Below, piece after piece: positions 1 through 6,530 of a stretch of DNA of 10,236 nt. The DNA comes from Deltaproteobacteria bacterium (GTDB taxonomy: Bacteria > Desulfobacterota > Desulfobacteria > Desulfobacterales > JAFDDL01): positions 1 through 10,236 of the forward strand of contig JAFDDL010000089.1 in the NCBI GenBank assembly GCA_019310865.1, written 5' to 3'. A program made the position numbers and the translations under genes. The notes under the pieces are model-generated. The model was given only the letters and a program-made list of their open reading frames with translations. It was not told the origin of the DNA and ran no database searches. Position 1 is the first letter of the stretch, and every line of letters begins with the position of its first letter.

Positions 1-2
1 AC

Positions 3-689
3 CCCGAGGAACGAACCCCGAAGATGATCCTTTCCTATCTGAAAAATCATGGGATCGATATAGTGGAGATTGTGGGCGGGGCCCCGGAACCGATGGGAGA
101 AATGCCGACGGACGTTTATGGTCAGGTTGTTTCCATTGATGCGGCCGCGCATCCCAAACAGCTCGTGAAAGCCCTTCTGGGTGCGCTGGACGTCAACTAT
201 TCAATGGATGTCCCGATATCTTTTCCCTATGCGGGCATGCAGATTGAGGCCCGTTCGAATCTGGTCGGCAGACCGGACGGAACATCGTTGTTGATCGATT
301 TCGGCGATCTTTACGGGGATGCGATGGCGGCCATTGAAAAGGCCGGTTTGCATGTGGTTCAAATTCAGTTCGGCGAAGCACCGGGCAGCTTGATCCCAAA
401 ACTGCTGAAAGCATTGGGACTGATCTGCCAAACCGATCCGACATTCAGCGCTGCAAAACGGGCAGGTGATTTCAACACGCGCATCACCATTCCGGGATTT
501 CTGGCGCTGGATCATAACGCCCCCAAGGCGCTATTGTCGTGGGTGAAGATCGATGCGCATCTGGTACATTTTTTTCAATCAACGGGTATCCAGGTCATCG
601 AATTGGATGCCACTGGCGGATCACATGCCGGGAAACACACGTCAGTGAAGCCAGGTCGATCCGAACGATTCGCAACCGGTGACCATTAA
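3..689 (+). CDS. C-terminal part of an unrecognised protein with a duplicated module (5'-truncated)
   Basis: The reading frame is open to the left window edge (codons for P-E-E-R-T-P-K precede the first ATG at 24), so the gene probably starts outside the window. I do not recognise the family. Counting from the ATG, a short motif of the form G-(I/L)-x-V-(V/I)-x-(I/L) recurs at about residues 10-16, 108-114 and 188-194 (HGIDIVEI, AGLHVVQI, TGIQVIEL). Each of the first two is followed by a P-x-x-L-(V/I)-x-x-L-L-x-A-L helix (44-55 and 120-131). This looks like an internal duplication of an alpha/beta module of about 80-100 residues. The last 25 residues are basic, polar and probably disordered. 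There is no signal peptide or membrane segment in the visible part. It lies 18 bp upstream of the TPR lipoprotein, on the same strand, so an operon and a link to the envelope or pili are possible but inferred only from position. Confidence 0.75.
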   Translation, partial: PEERTPKMILSYLKNHGIDIVEIVGGAPEPMGEMPTDVYGQVVSIDAAAHPKQLVKALLGALDVNYSMDVPISFPYAGMQIEARSNLVGRPDGTSLLIDFGDLYGDAMAAIEKAGLHVVQIQFGEAPGSLIPKLLKALGLICQTDPTFSAAKRAGDFNTRITIPGFLALDHNAPKALLSWVKIDAHLVHFFQSTGIQVIELDATGGSHAGKHTSVKPGRSERFATGDH

Positions 690-707
690 CCAGAAGAGAC
701 CATATCG

Positions 708-1484
708 ATGATAATAAGAAAAATTATGAACACGTTGGGTTTTGGACTGATTCCGTTATTCTGCTTGGGATTATTTACCGGCTGCCAGACAACTGCCGGC
801 AATGAAACGATGCTGCGCCAGGCCACTGCCGCCAGAAATCTCGGTGAAGCCTATCTGCTCCAAAAAAATTACACCATGGCGCTTCACGAATTTCTCAAGG
901 CGGAAAAACTCAACCCCAAAGATCGCCTGTTGCAAAATGATCTTGGCCTGACCTATATGGGGAAAAACCGTCTGGATCTGGCTGTGACACATTTCAAAAG
1001 AGCCCTGGCGTTGCGGCCGGATTATGCGCCGGCTAGAAACAACCTGGGCACCGCCTATATGGCACAAAAGGATTGGGATGCGGCCATTAAAACCTTCAAG
1101 CAGGTGACCGATGATCTGCTGTATGCCACACCCCATTATCCACTTTCCAATCTGGGCAAAGCCTATTATTATAAAAAAGATTTTGCATCCGCCGAGATGT
1201 ATTATAAAAAGGCCTTGGAACTGGCGCCGGGTTTTGTGAACGCACTTTATGGGCTGGGGCGAACGTACCTGGCCATGGGGCAAGTGCGTGGCGCCGTTGA
1301 TCTGTTTGAGCGAACCGTTGCTGCAGCACCGCGATTGGCCGAAGCCCACCTGGAACTCGCCCATGCCTATCGGTTGTCGGGGGAAATAAAAAACGCCCGG
1401 GATTCCTTTTCCCGGGTGCTGAAGCTGGCGCCGAATACGTCTCCGGCAAGGGAGGCCAAGGCTGCATTGGAGAAGTTGCGATAG
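708..1484 (+). CDS. pilW: TPR lipoprotein, probable type IV pilus secretin pilotin (PilF/PilW/Tgl-like)
   Basis: A 258-aa protein with an N-terminal hydrophobic segment ending in a lipobox-like LFTGC (Cys26, Gln at +2, consistent with outer-membrane sorting). Six tetratricopeptide repeats follow at about residues 42-71, 74-105, 108-137, 144-174, 177-208 and 211-242, with repeated features such as LGxxYxxxxxxxxAxxxFxxAxxLxP. Length, lipidation and six TPRs match PilF of Pseudomonas, PilW of Neisseria and Tgl of Myxococcus, which help PilQ reach the outer membrane and form multimers. The ATG at 708 has AGAAGAGA about 8 bases upstream; an in-frame ATG at 726 is less well placed. The gene ends in TAG, followed two codons later by TGA, and then by a strong terminator. 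The pilQ operon is nearby on the opposite strand, which supports the role. It could instead be a generic TPR scaffold lipoprotein; the pilotin call is an inference from family and context. Confidence 0.85.
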   Translation: MIIRKIMNTLGFGLIPLFCLGLFTGCQTTAGNETMLRQATAARNLGEAYLLQKNYTMALHEFLKAEKLNPKDRLLQNDLGLTYMGKNRLDLAVTHFKRALALRPDYAPARNNLGTAYMAQKDWDAAIKTFKQVTDDLLYATPHYPLSNLGKAYYYKKDFASAEMYYKKALELAPGFVNALYGLGRTYLAMGQVRGAVDLFERTVAAAPRLAEAHLELAHAYRLSGEIKNARDSFSRVLKLAPNTSPAREAKAALEKLR

Positions 1485-1513
1485 GCGATATGAATTAAGA
1501 CCCACTGAAAAGC

Positions 1514-1550
1514 AAAAGCCCCCAAAAAACAGAGGGGGCTTTTCTTTTAT
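1514..1550. terminator. Bidirectional Rho-independent terminator
   Basis: A perfect 10-bp stem, AAAAGCCCCC at 1514-1523 pairing with GGGGGCTTTT at 1534-1543, encloses a 10-base A-rich loop. It is followed by CTTTT on the plus strand. On the minus strand the same stem also runs into a T-rich tract. It lies 30 bp after the TPR gene and 13-20 bp beyond the stop codon of the convergent Ig-like gene, so it can end both transcripts. Confidence 0.93.
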
Positions 1551-1562
1551 GTAAATGATTTG

Positions 1563-3632
1563 TTATTCGACGGAGCCGGAGGCCACGATATAATCGGTCG
1601 TGATGCTCGACAATGACCCTTCCCACTTTACAGAGACGGTGATGGTGGCCGTTTCAGGTTTGACTTGATCGGGGCTGCTGTCCTGAATCCAAAACCAGAA
1701 CTCGATCAGGCCTAGATGGCCGTCTCGTGTGGGTCCGATAGCGCTGCTGTTTAAAAACTCGCTATTGATGGCCCCGACCACCTTTCCCTTGTCGGTGGAA
1801 ATGGTCACCGTCGACCCGGGTGTAAGCGGGTTGCCGTTTCGGTCGCAGACGATTACCTTGATGAGTTGAGACCCGCCATTTGGCACGTCGAATGTGGTTG
1901 TGTCGGCAGCCACGATTGCCTCTCTGCCCGTGATCAGTATTTTGAAATTGGCAAAGATATTTTTATCCCCGTCCCAGACGCCGTTGGGTCCGTCCCACAC
2001 TCCGTTGCCCGTTCCCGAGTCGATGTATTCTTCAAACGGATCTGCAGTTCCGTTATCCCGAACGCCATCGTCGTTGTAATCGATGTAGGGATCATCATCG
2101 GTGTCAATGATGGTTTCTCCTGGATCATAAATGCCGTTCGCATTGGCGTCCTGGAAATGCTCCTCACCTTTCACGTATACCATCACCGAACAAAGGCCGT
2201 CGCGGGGGTGACCGGAAAGCGTGACGCCGTAGGTTTGCTGGATATAGGTTTGAAGTTGGGTTTCCCATGTTTCCGGCGCCACATCCTCCACCGGTGGAAT
2301 GTTCACGGCAATGGGCGTCTGGGTGCGGGCGATCGATGTGGCGGTGCCGTTTTCGCCGACGGTAACATCGCTGGTATCGATGGCAAGACCGATTTCCGAG
2401 ACGAATGAAACGGTGGTACCCGGTAGCATGTTATAGTTACCGAACCGGTCCGCCAGAAAGGCGGTGATTTCGGTTTCCACCCCCTCTTCTTGAAGCCCGG
2501 GCAGGTTAAGAATCGTTGCCGCCGCCCCGAATCGCTTTGCCGACGGCACGCCGCCGCCGATGGAAACCACGGATGACTGGGCCGTGATGGGATCATCGCC
2601 CGGGATTGAAATAGTGGCCTTCACCGTCACCGGACCGGCCACCGTGCCGCTGTGCAGGATGACCTGGGCAACTCCGTTGGCATCCGTAGAAACGTCGATT
2701 TCATCCGGGGTGCCATCAGAAGACGGATCGATGTATTCCCCGCCGTTGGGACCTGCCATGACAAAGGAGACGGTTACGTTTTCTTGCGGGTTGCCGTTGC
2801 TGTCTTTGACAATGAACTGGATGGTGGATGTTTCCAGACCACCGCTGCCCTGGAGCGCAATCCGCTGGGGGTCGGCAGAAGAAAATTCGATGGCGGCCGG
2901 CGGCGCCTGGAGAATGGTCAGGTCCACCTCTTCCGTAACGCTTCCGCTGCCGGCGGTCAATATGGCGGTTGTCGAAATGTCCGCGGCTTCAAAAGTTGTG
3001 GTTGCCAGGCCGCTGTTGGTGGTGGCCGTTGCGGAGGTGAAGGCTCCCAGGCTGCTGTTGGTTACCCCAAACAAAACAGGTGTGCCGTCTTCCACCGGGT
3101 CCTGGTTGACATCCAGTACCTGGGCCGTGACCGTCGCGGTTCCCTGGACCAGAATGGCAGTGGGATTGACGCTGAGAATGATATCATTCGGGACGGCCCC
3201 CCCAAGAATGGTAACAGCGGCCGGCGTATCGCTGGTGACATCGCTCGCAGTGGCGGTTACGGCCACTTCCCCGGAGGTATCCCTTGCCGTGAGCGTGACC
3301 GGGGCTTCTCCGTTTTCATCGGTGGTCATGGTGCTGGTCAGAAAGGCGAGCGTCGGTTTGTCCAGGGTAAACAGGACCTCCACATTGGCGATGATATTGC
3401 CGCTGGCGTCATAAACGGTCGCTGTAATGGTCGTGGTTTCACCGGGATTGATGGCATCCGGTGAGGCCGTGATGGAAACCGCCGAAACGGTCTGGGTTGT
3501 ATCGGTGTCCCCGCCGCCATTGGTGTCATCAGCCGGCGTTCCCGATGAATCGGAACTGCAGCCGACAAATGCAATCAATGAAATCACCATGAGAATGATT
3601 AAAATGCCCGGTAGAATACGCCGTTGTTTCAT
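1563..3632 (-). CDS. Large surface lipoprotein with Ig-like (Big-type) domains and a Ca-loop-like insert
   Basis: A 689-aa protein with a signal peptide (MKQRR plus a hydrophobic run) ending in a lipobox-like FVGC at Cys25, Ser at +2, suggesting an outer-membrane lipoprotein. A low-complexity T/D/G linker (28-48) leads into tandem Ig-like beta domains of the bacterial Big_1/invasin type, at about 50-143, 149-241, 246-358, 365-490 and 561-687. Signatures include PGETTTITATVYDASGN, DENGEAPVTLTA, DANGVAQVILHSG and DRNGNPL. Between the last two domains, residues 494-558 are Asp/Asn/Gly-rich: D495-x-N-x-N-G-x-x-D-x-x-E506 fits a 12-residue EF-hand-type calcium loop, and further D/N/G runs follow to 558. 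The ATG at 3632 is preceded by AGGAAAGGAAAG. It sits 125 bp after pilQ, beyond a terminator, so it is probably transcribed partly or wholly on its own. A role as pilus-associated or adhesive surface protein is inference; no enzyme motif is visible. Confidence 0.9.
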   Translation of the reverse strand: MKQRRILPGILIILMVISLIAFVGCSSDSSGTPADDTNGGGDTDTTQTVSAVSITASPDAINPGETTTITATVYDASGNIIANVEVLFTLDKPTLAFLTSTMTTDENGEAPVTLTARDTSGEVAVTATASDVTSDTPAAVTILGGAVPNDIILSVNPTAILVQGTATVTAQVLDVNQDPVEDGTPVLFGVTNSSLGAFTSATATTNSGLATTTFEAADISTTAILTAGSGSVTEEVDLTILQAPPAAIEFSSADPQRIALQGSGGLETSTIQFIVKDSNGNPQENVTVSFVMAGPNGGEYIDPSSDGTPDEIDVSTDANGVAQVILHSGTVAGPVTVKATISIPGDDPITAQSSVVSIGGGVPSAKRFGAAATILNLPGLQEEGVETEITAFLADRFGNYNMLPGTTVSFVSEIGLAIDTSDVTVGENGTATSIARTQTPIAVNIPPVEDVAPETWETQLQTYIQQTYGVTLSGHPRDGLCSVMVYVKGEEHFQDANANGIYDPGETIIDTDDDPYIDYNDDGVRDNGTADPFEEYIDSGTGNGVWDGPNGVWDGDKNIFANFKILITGREAIVAADTTTFDVPNGGSQLIKVIVCDRNGNPLTPGSTVTISTDKGKVVGAINSEFLNSSAIGPTRDGHLGLIEFWFWIQDSSPDQVKPETATITVSVKWEGSLSSITTDYIVASGSVE
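1970..2011 (-). repeat. 21-bp tandem duplication coding for NGVWDG
   Basis: Two adjacent 21-bp units (GTCCC starting at 1971 and again at 1992) encode the repeated heptapeptide NGVWDGP / NGVWDGD (residues 543-549 and 550-556) in the D/N/G-rich insert of the Ig-like lipoprotein. The copies differ at a few bases, so this is not a very recent duplication. Confidence 0.8.
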
Positions 3633-3681
3633 AGGTCTTTCCTTTCCTGAACGCCTTGGGTCTGTATTGATTTAATCTGAC

Positions 3682-3721
3682 ATACAAAAGAAAACCACAA
3701 CGCTTTTGGCAGCGTGTGGTT
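3682..3721 (-). terminator. Rho-independent terminator after pilQ
   Basis: On the minus strand AACCACACGCT (3721-3711) pairs with AGCG-T-TGTGGTT (3704-3693). This gives an 11-bp stem with one bulged base and a 6-base loop, followed by the T-rich run TTCTTTTGTAT (3692-3682). It lies about 36 bp after the pilQ stop codon (3760-3758) and before the Ig-like gene. It probably ends or attenuates the pil operon transcript. Confidence 0.85.
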
Positions 3722-3757
3722 CCCTTCATATGATTTCTCCTTGGACATTGAAATGTG

Positions 3758-6022
3758 TTATTCCATCCCCCGCTGGGCGAGCTGGACGATCTTGGGAGTA
3801 ATGAAAATCAGCAACTCCCGCTTGTCATGAGTCCCTTTTTCAGAACCAAACAGCCATTTCAGCCCCGGTATTTTCCCGACACCCGGGAATGAAGCGTTAC
3901 TAGTTGTTTCCGATTCCTTGAGAATACCGCCGATTACGATGGTGTCGCCGTCATTGACCAGCAGTTCTGTTTCCGCCTCATTGGTGTTGATGGACGGTAC
4001 GTTTTGGAAAAACGTGCCGATATCGTTTTTGGTGATGAAGATCACCAGCGAGACCCGGTTGTCAGGTGTGACATGGGGGGTGACCTCCAGCAGCAGATCG
4101 ATACTTTTAAATTTGACCGACGAACCGCCGCTGTCGTCTCTTTCCAGATATCCGACCTCGACCCCCTGCTTGATTCTCGCCTTTTTGTTATCTAACGTGA
4201 CAATTTTGGGTGCGGAAATGATTTTACCCTGTCCGTTGGACTCGATGGCGCTGAGCCGTGCATTCAAAACCAGGGGCGTGCCTGCGATTCGGGTGAAGGA
4301 AAATCCGAGGCTGGAATTGCTGGCCGCCGGAAAGTTCATAACGGAATCCCAGTTGACCGTTCCGCCGAGAAAGTCTTTCTGTGCGGAGCTGGCGATATTC
4401 CAGTCAATTCCCAATTCGTTGGAAAATTCTGAATTGACCTCAACGATCCTCGCTTCGATGATAACCTGGGGCGTTACCTTATCGAGCTGCTGAACGATCC
4501 GTTTTGCCTGTTCAATTTTCGACTGGATATCCGTAATGATGATCAGGTTGCTTCGGTTGTCCACGGCGGCCTTGCCGCGCCCGTCGGTCAGGATGTTTTC
4601 GATATGCGGCAGAACTTCGGCGCTGGCATTGGAATAGTTAACCGGGATGTATTCGGTGACCAGCGGTTCCAATGCCAATTCCTGCTCTTTGCTTTTCTGA
4701 GCGGAAACCAGTGCGGCCTGGCGCTCGTTCTCTTCTTTGGCCAATGTTGTCAGGGTGGCGACTCTGATGATATCGCCCTCCATGACCTGCCCGAGTTGAT
4801 TCATCTTTAAAACCAGGTCCAGCACCTGATCCCAGGGGACCGGCTTTTCAAAAGAAAGCGTTACCGTCCCGGATACATCTTTATCGATGGCAAAATTTTT
4901 ACCACTTATTTCGCGCAGGATGCGAAACACATTTTTAATATCCGTCTCGTAAAAATCGAGTGCAATCTTTTCGCCGGTGTAAGTTTTGCTTTTTTGATGG
5001 GTTCGCGTCACGGCATTGTCTTCAACACCGGGTTCAATCATGCCGGCCGGTTTCGCTTTGGTTTTCATGCCGACGGCTTCCTGGACCGGTGTTCCGGCCG
5101 GGGCCTGTTCAAGGGCTGCCTCCCATGCCGGAAGTGAGCGATTTTCCATCGGCTTTGGGGCGATGGTGGATGCTTCAAAGTGGACCATGATCAGATTGTC
5201 GGTTTCCTCAACAAAATAAGGCACCGATTCGCGAAGCTCGATGGTAAATACCGACACGTCAGGCGCATCGGGTTTGCTCATGGGCATGATCCGGTCCACG
5301 GCGCTTTCAAATCGGGTCGTTATCAGGGGACGTTCCCGGTAGTCGGGAAGCCTGGTGTTGAAAAGGGTCAGGTAAAGCAGCCGATCACTCGATTTTTCCA
5401 GTTTATATTCAGCGGGTTGGGTGGTGCCGATGAGAACGGATGATTTTCCGTTTTTCTCACTTGCAAAATCGATTCGGTTCACCCATCCCGGGGGCATTGC
5501 CGGTGTGGTTTCTTCGGCGTCGTAAAATCGGCTTTGTTCTAATGTATCGTCGGGTGTATCGTCGGGTGTATCGTCAGGTGTATCGATTTCAGCGTGTTCG
5601 GCTAACTGCATGGCGCCGCCCACTTGAATCCTCAGACCGGTTTGGGTGGGTATAGCCGAATAGTCGTTCAGAAAGGATGCGTGGGTATCGACCACCAGCC
5701 GGATTTTATTCGGATGGGAAAAATGACGGACTTGTCGAATCCATTGGTTGTCCACCTCGATAGACTTCTCGCCCCGGTAGGGACTTTGCAGATTCGGAAA
5801 CTCAAACACAATCCGAGGCGGATCGGGCAGCGTAAAGGAAGAAAAATCCTGAATCATTCCGTCTGCCGTGATATCTATGATTGACAGGTTGTCCGTTTCC
5901 CTTGTCGATACGGATTCGAGTCGGGTTGCCAACACAGTTGGTGATGCCATGGGTGTTTCTTGAATTTCCGCTGCGACCGGCGGCAACGCATCTTCCGGTA
6001 CAACCGCTATTTCCGGTTCCAC
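3758..6022 (-). CDS. pilQ: Type IV pilus secretin PilQ, main portion (downstream of an in-frame TAG)
   Basis: This is the pore-forming outer-membrane secretin through which the pilus exits. The frame is open from just after a TAG at 6094-6092 and continues the frame of the N-terminal fragment; rejoined, the protein would be 923 codons. In full-length numbering the parts are: AMIN domain 2 (about 199-305), a DTPD repeat (316-329), AMIN domain 3 (348-454), linker, secretin short N domain (KIALDFYETDIKNVFRIL, about 519-589), secretin N1-type domain (624-686), and secretin core (687-917) with the signature GDTIVIGGILKE and FPGVGKIPGLKWLFG. Three AMIN domains and this length resemble Myxococcus PilQ. 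The listed start, GTG at 6022, is only the first start-like codon. It has no well-spaced ribosome binding site and no signal peptide, so independent initiation would not give an exported secretin. The stop is TAA. It is the last gene of the pilMNOPQ operon and is followed by a terminator. Confidence 0.95.
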   Translation of the reverse strand: MEPEIAVVPEDALPPVAAEIQETPMASPTVLATRLESVSTRETDNLSIIDITADGMIQDFSSFTLPDPPRIVFEFPNLQSPYRGEKSIEVDNQWIRQVRHFSHPNKIRLVVDTHASFLNDYSAIPTQTGLRIQVGGAMQLAEHAEIDTPDDTPDDTPDDTLEQSRFYDAEETTPAMPPGWVNRIDFASEKNGKSSVLIGTTQPAEYKLEKSSDRLLYLTLFNTRLPDYRERPLITTRFESAVDRIMPMSKPDAPDVSVFTIELRESVPYFVEETDNLIMVHFEASTIAPKPMENRSLPAWEAALEQAPAGTPVQEAVGMKTKAKPAGMIEPGVEDNAVTRTHQKSKTYTGEKIALDFYETDIKNVFRILREISGKNFAIDKDVSGTVTLSFEKPVPWDQVLDLVLKMNQLGQVMEGDIIRVATLTTLAKEENERQAALVSAQKSKEQELALEPLVTEYIPVNYSNASAEVLPHIENILTDGRGKAAVDNRSNLIIITDIQSKIEQAKRIVQQLDKVTPQVIIEARIVEVNSEFSNELGIDWNIASSAQKDFLGGTVNWDSVMNFPAASNSSLGFSFTRIAGTPLVLNARLSAIESNGQGKIISAPKIVTLDNKKARIKQGVEVGYLERDDSGGSSVKFKSIDLLLEVTPHVTPDNRVSLVIFITKNDIGTFFQNVPSINTNEAETELLVNDGDTIVIGGILKESETTSNASFPGVGKIPGLKWLFGSEKGTHDKRELLIFITPKIVQLAQRGME
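5543..5586 (-). repeat. 12-bp tandem repeat in pilQ coding for DTPD units
   Basis: About 3.7 copies of the plus-strand unit TGTATCGTCGGG lie head to tail (units start at 5543, 5555, 5567 and 5579); the third differs at one base. They encode DTPDDTPDDTPDDT in the acidic linker between AMIN domains 2 and 3. Because the unit is four codons long, gain or loss by slippage would change linker length without breaking the frame. Confidence 0.9.
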
Positions 6023-6091
6023 CTCTGCCGCGTCCGTGGAAGAAGCCTCATTCGTAGCAATTATCGCGGATGCCGGCTTGGGAAAAGACAG

Positions 6092-6094
6092 CTA
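6092..6094 (-). other. In-frame TAG at codon 146 of pilQ
   Basis: The minus-strand context is GGC TTG TAG CTG TCT TTT CCC. From 6529 to 3758 is 2772 bases, exactly 924 codons, with this TAG as the only internal stop. The 23 codons between the TAG and the GTG at 6022 are open. The position falls between GNGL and LSF in the last strand of AMIN 1; AMIN 2 of the same protein reads TGLRIQV at the matching site, so an ordinary residue is expected there. Confidence 0.95.
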
Positions 6095-6529
6095 CAAGCC
6101 GTTTCCGTCACGGTCCACGGAGTAGGTGACATCCTGGTTCAGTGATATCTCAACGCGAACGGTTTGCCCGGCGGTTGTGAGCTGCGAGGCCTTAATGGCC
6201 TTGATGGTCATATTGTCGAGTTGTTGGATGTTTTCAACCGGTCCCAGCGCAGTTTCGGGAAAATAAAGGACCACACCGAGTGGTGACGGCTGCTTTACGG
6301 ATGTATAGGTAAGCAGACGACTTCCGAATATTCGGACATAAGTGGCCGTCTCATCTTCGGCGGTCCGAATTTCCGTAATCAGCTTCGGCTCAGGGGCTCT
6401 TTCGACCTCCTGGTAAACTTGCTGCGGTGGCGCTTTTTTGGGCCCACATCCCCCTGAAACCATTGCCAGGATGACCAGAGACAGGGGTAGCAACCTAAAC
6501 TTTCTCAGACGTTTGATCAGGCACTTCAT
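6092..6529 (-). CDS. pilQ: N-terminal portion of PilQ: lipoprotein signal plus first AMIN domain, ending at an in-frame TAG
   Basis: 145 codons, read from the ATG at 6529. This start is chosen because GGAG lies about 9 bases upstream and the pilP stop is one base away; the frame extends upstream but inside pilP. Residues 1-28 form a signal peptide (basic KCLIKRLRK, then a hydrophobic run) ending in SGGC, a lipobox lacking the usual Leu at -3. A proline/lysine linker follows, then an AMIN domain (about 43-145), the module that anchors secretins to peptidoglycan. It stops at TAG directly after GNGL, within the final beta strand of the AMIN fold. The next codons, in the same frame, read LSFPKPASA and lead straight into the rest of PilQ. 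On its own this would be a small AMIN lipoprotein missing its last strand. The most economical view is that it is the 5' part of a single pilQ gene, not a separate gene. Confidence 0.85.
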   Translation of the reverse strand: MKCLIKRLRKFRLLPLSLVILAMVSGGCGPKKAPPQQVYQEVERAPEPKLITEIRTAEDETATYVRIFGSRLLTYTSVKQPSPLGVVLYFPETALGPVENIQQLDNMTIKAIKASQLTTAGQTVRVEISLNQDVTYSVDRDGNGL

Positions 6530-6530
6530 T

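Noticed and set aside
771..1505. 244-codon minus-strand frame opposite the TPR gene
   Set aside because: It is antisense to a clear six-TPR protein, crosses into the terminator-side spacer, and its translation is typical antisense composition with no motifs.
2560..3464. Long plus-strand frames (284 and 270 codons) opposite the Ig-like gene
   Set aside because: They lie antisense to a convincing lipoprotein gene, have no ribosome binding site or family features, and reflect its biased codon use.
6092..6094. Selenocysteine at the internal pilQ stop
   Set aside because: The codon is TAG, not TGA, and the site is a structural beta strand in a non-redox domain.
6022..6529. A frameshift in pilQ as the cause of the split
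   Set aside because: Codon counting shows both halves share one frame, with 23 open codons between the TAG and the GTG at 6022; the lesion is a single stop codon, not an indel.
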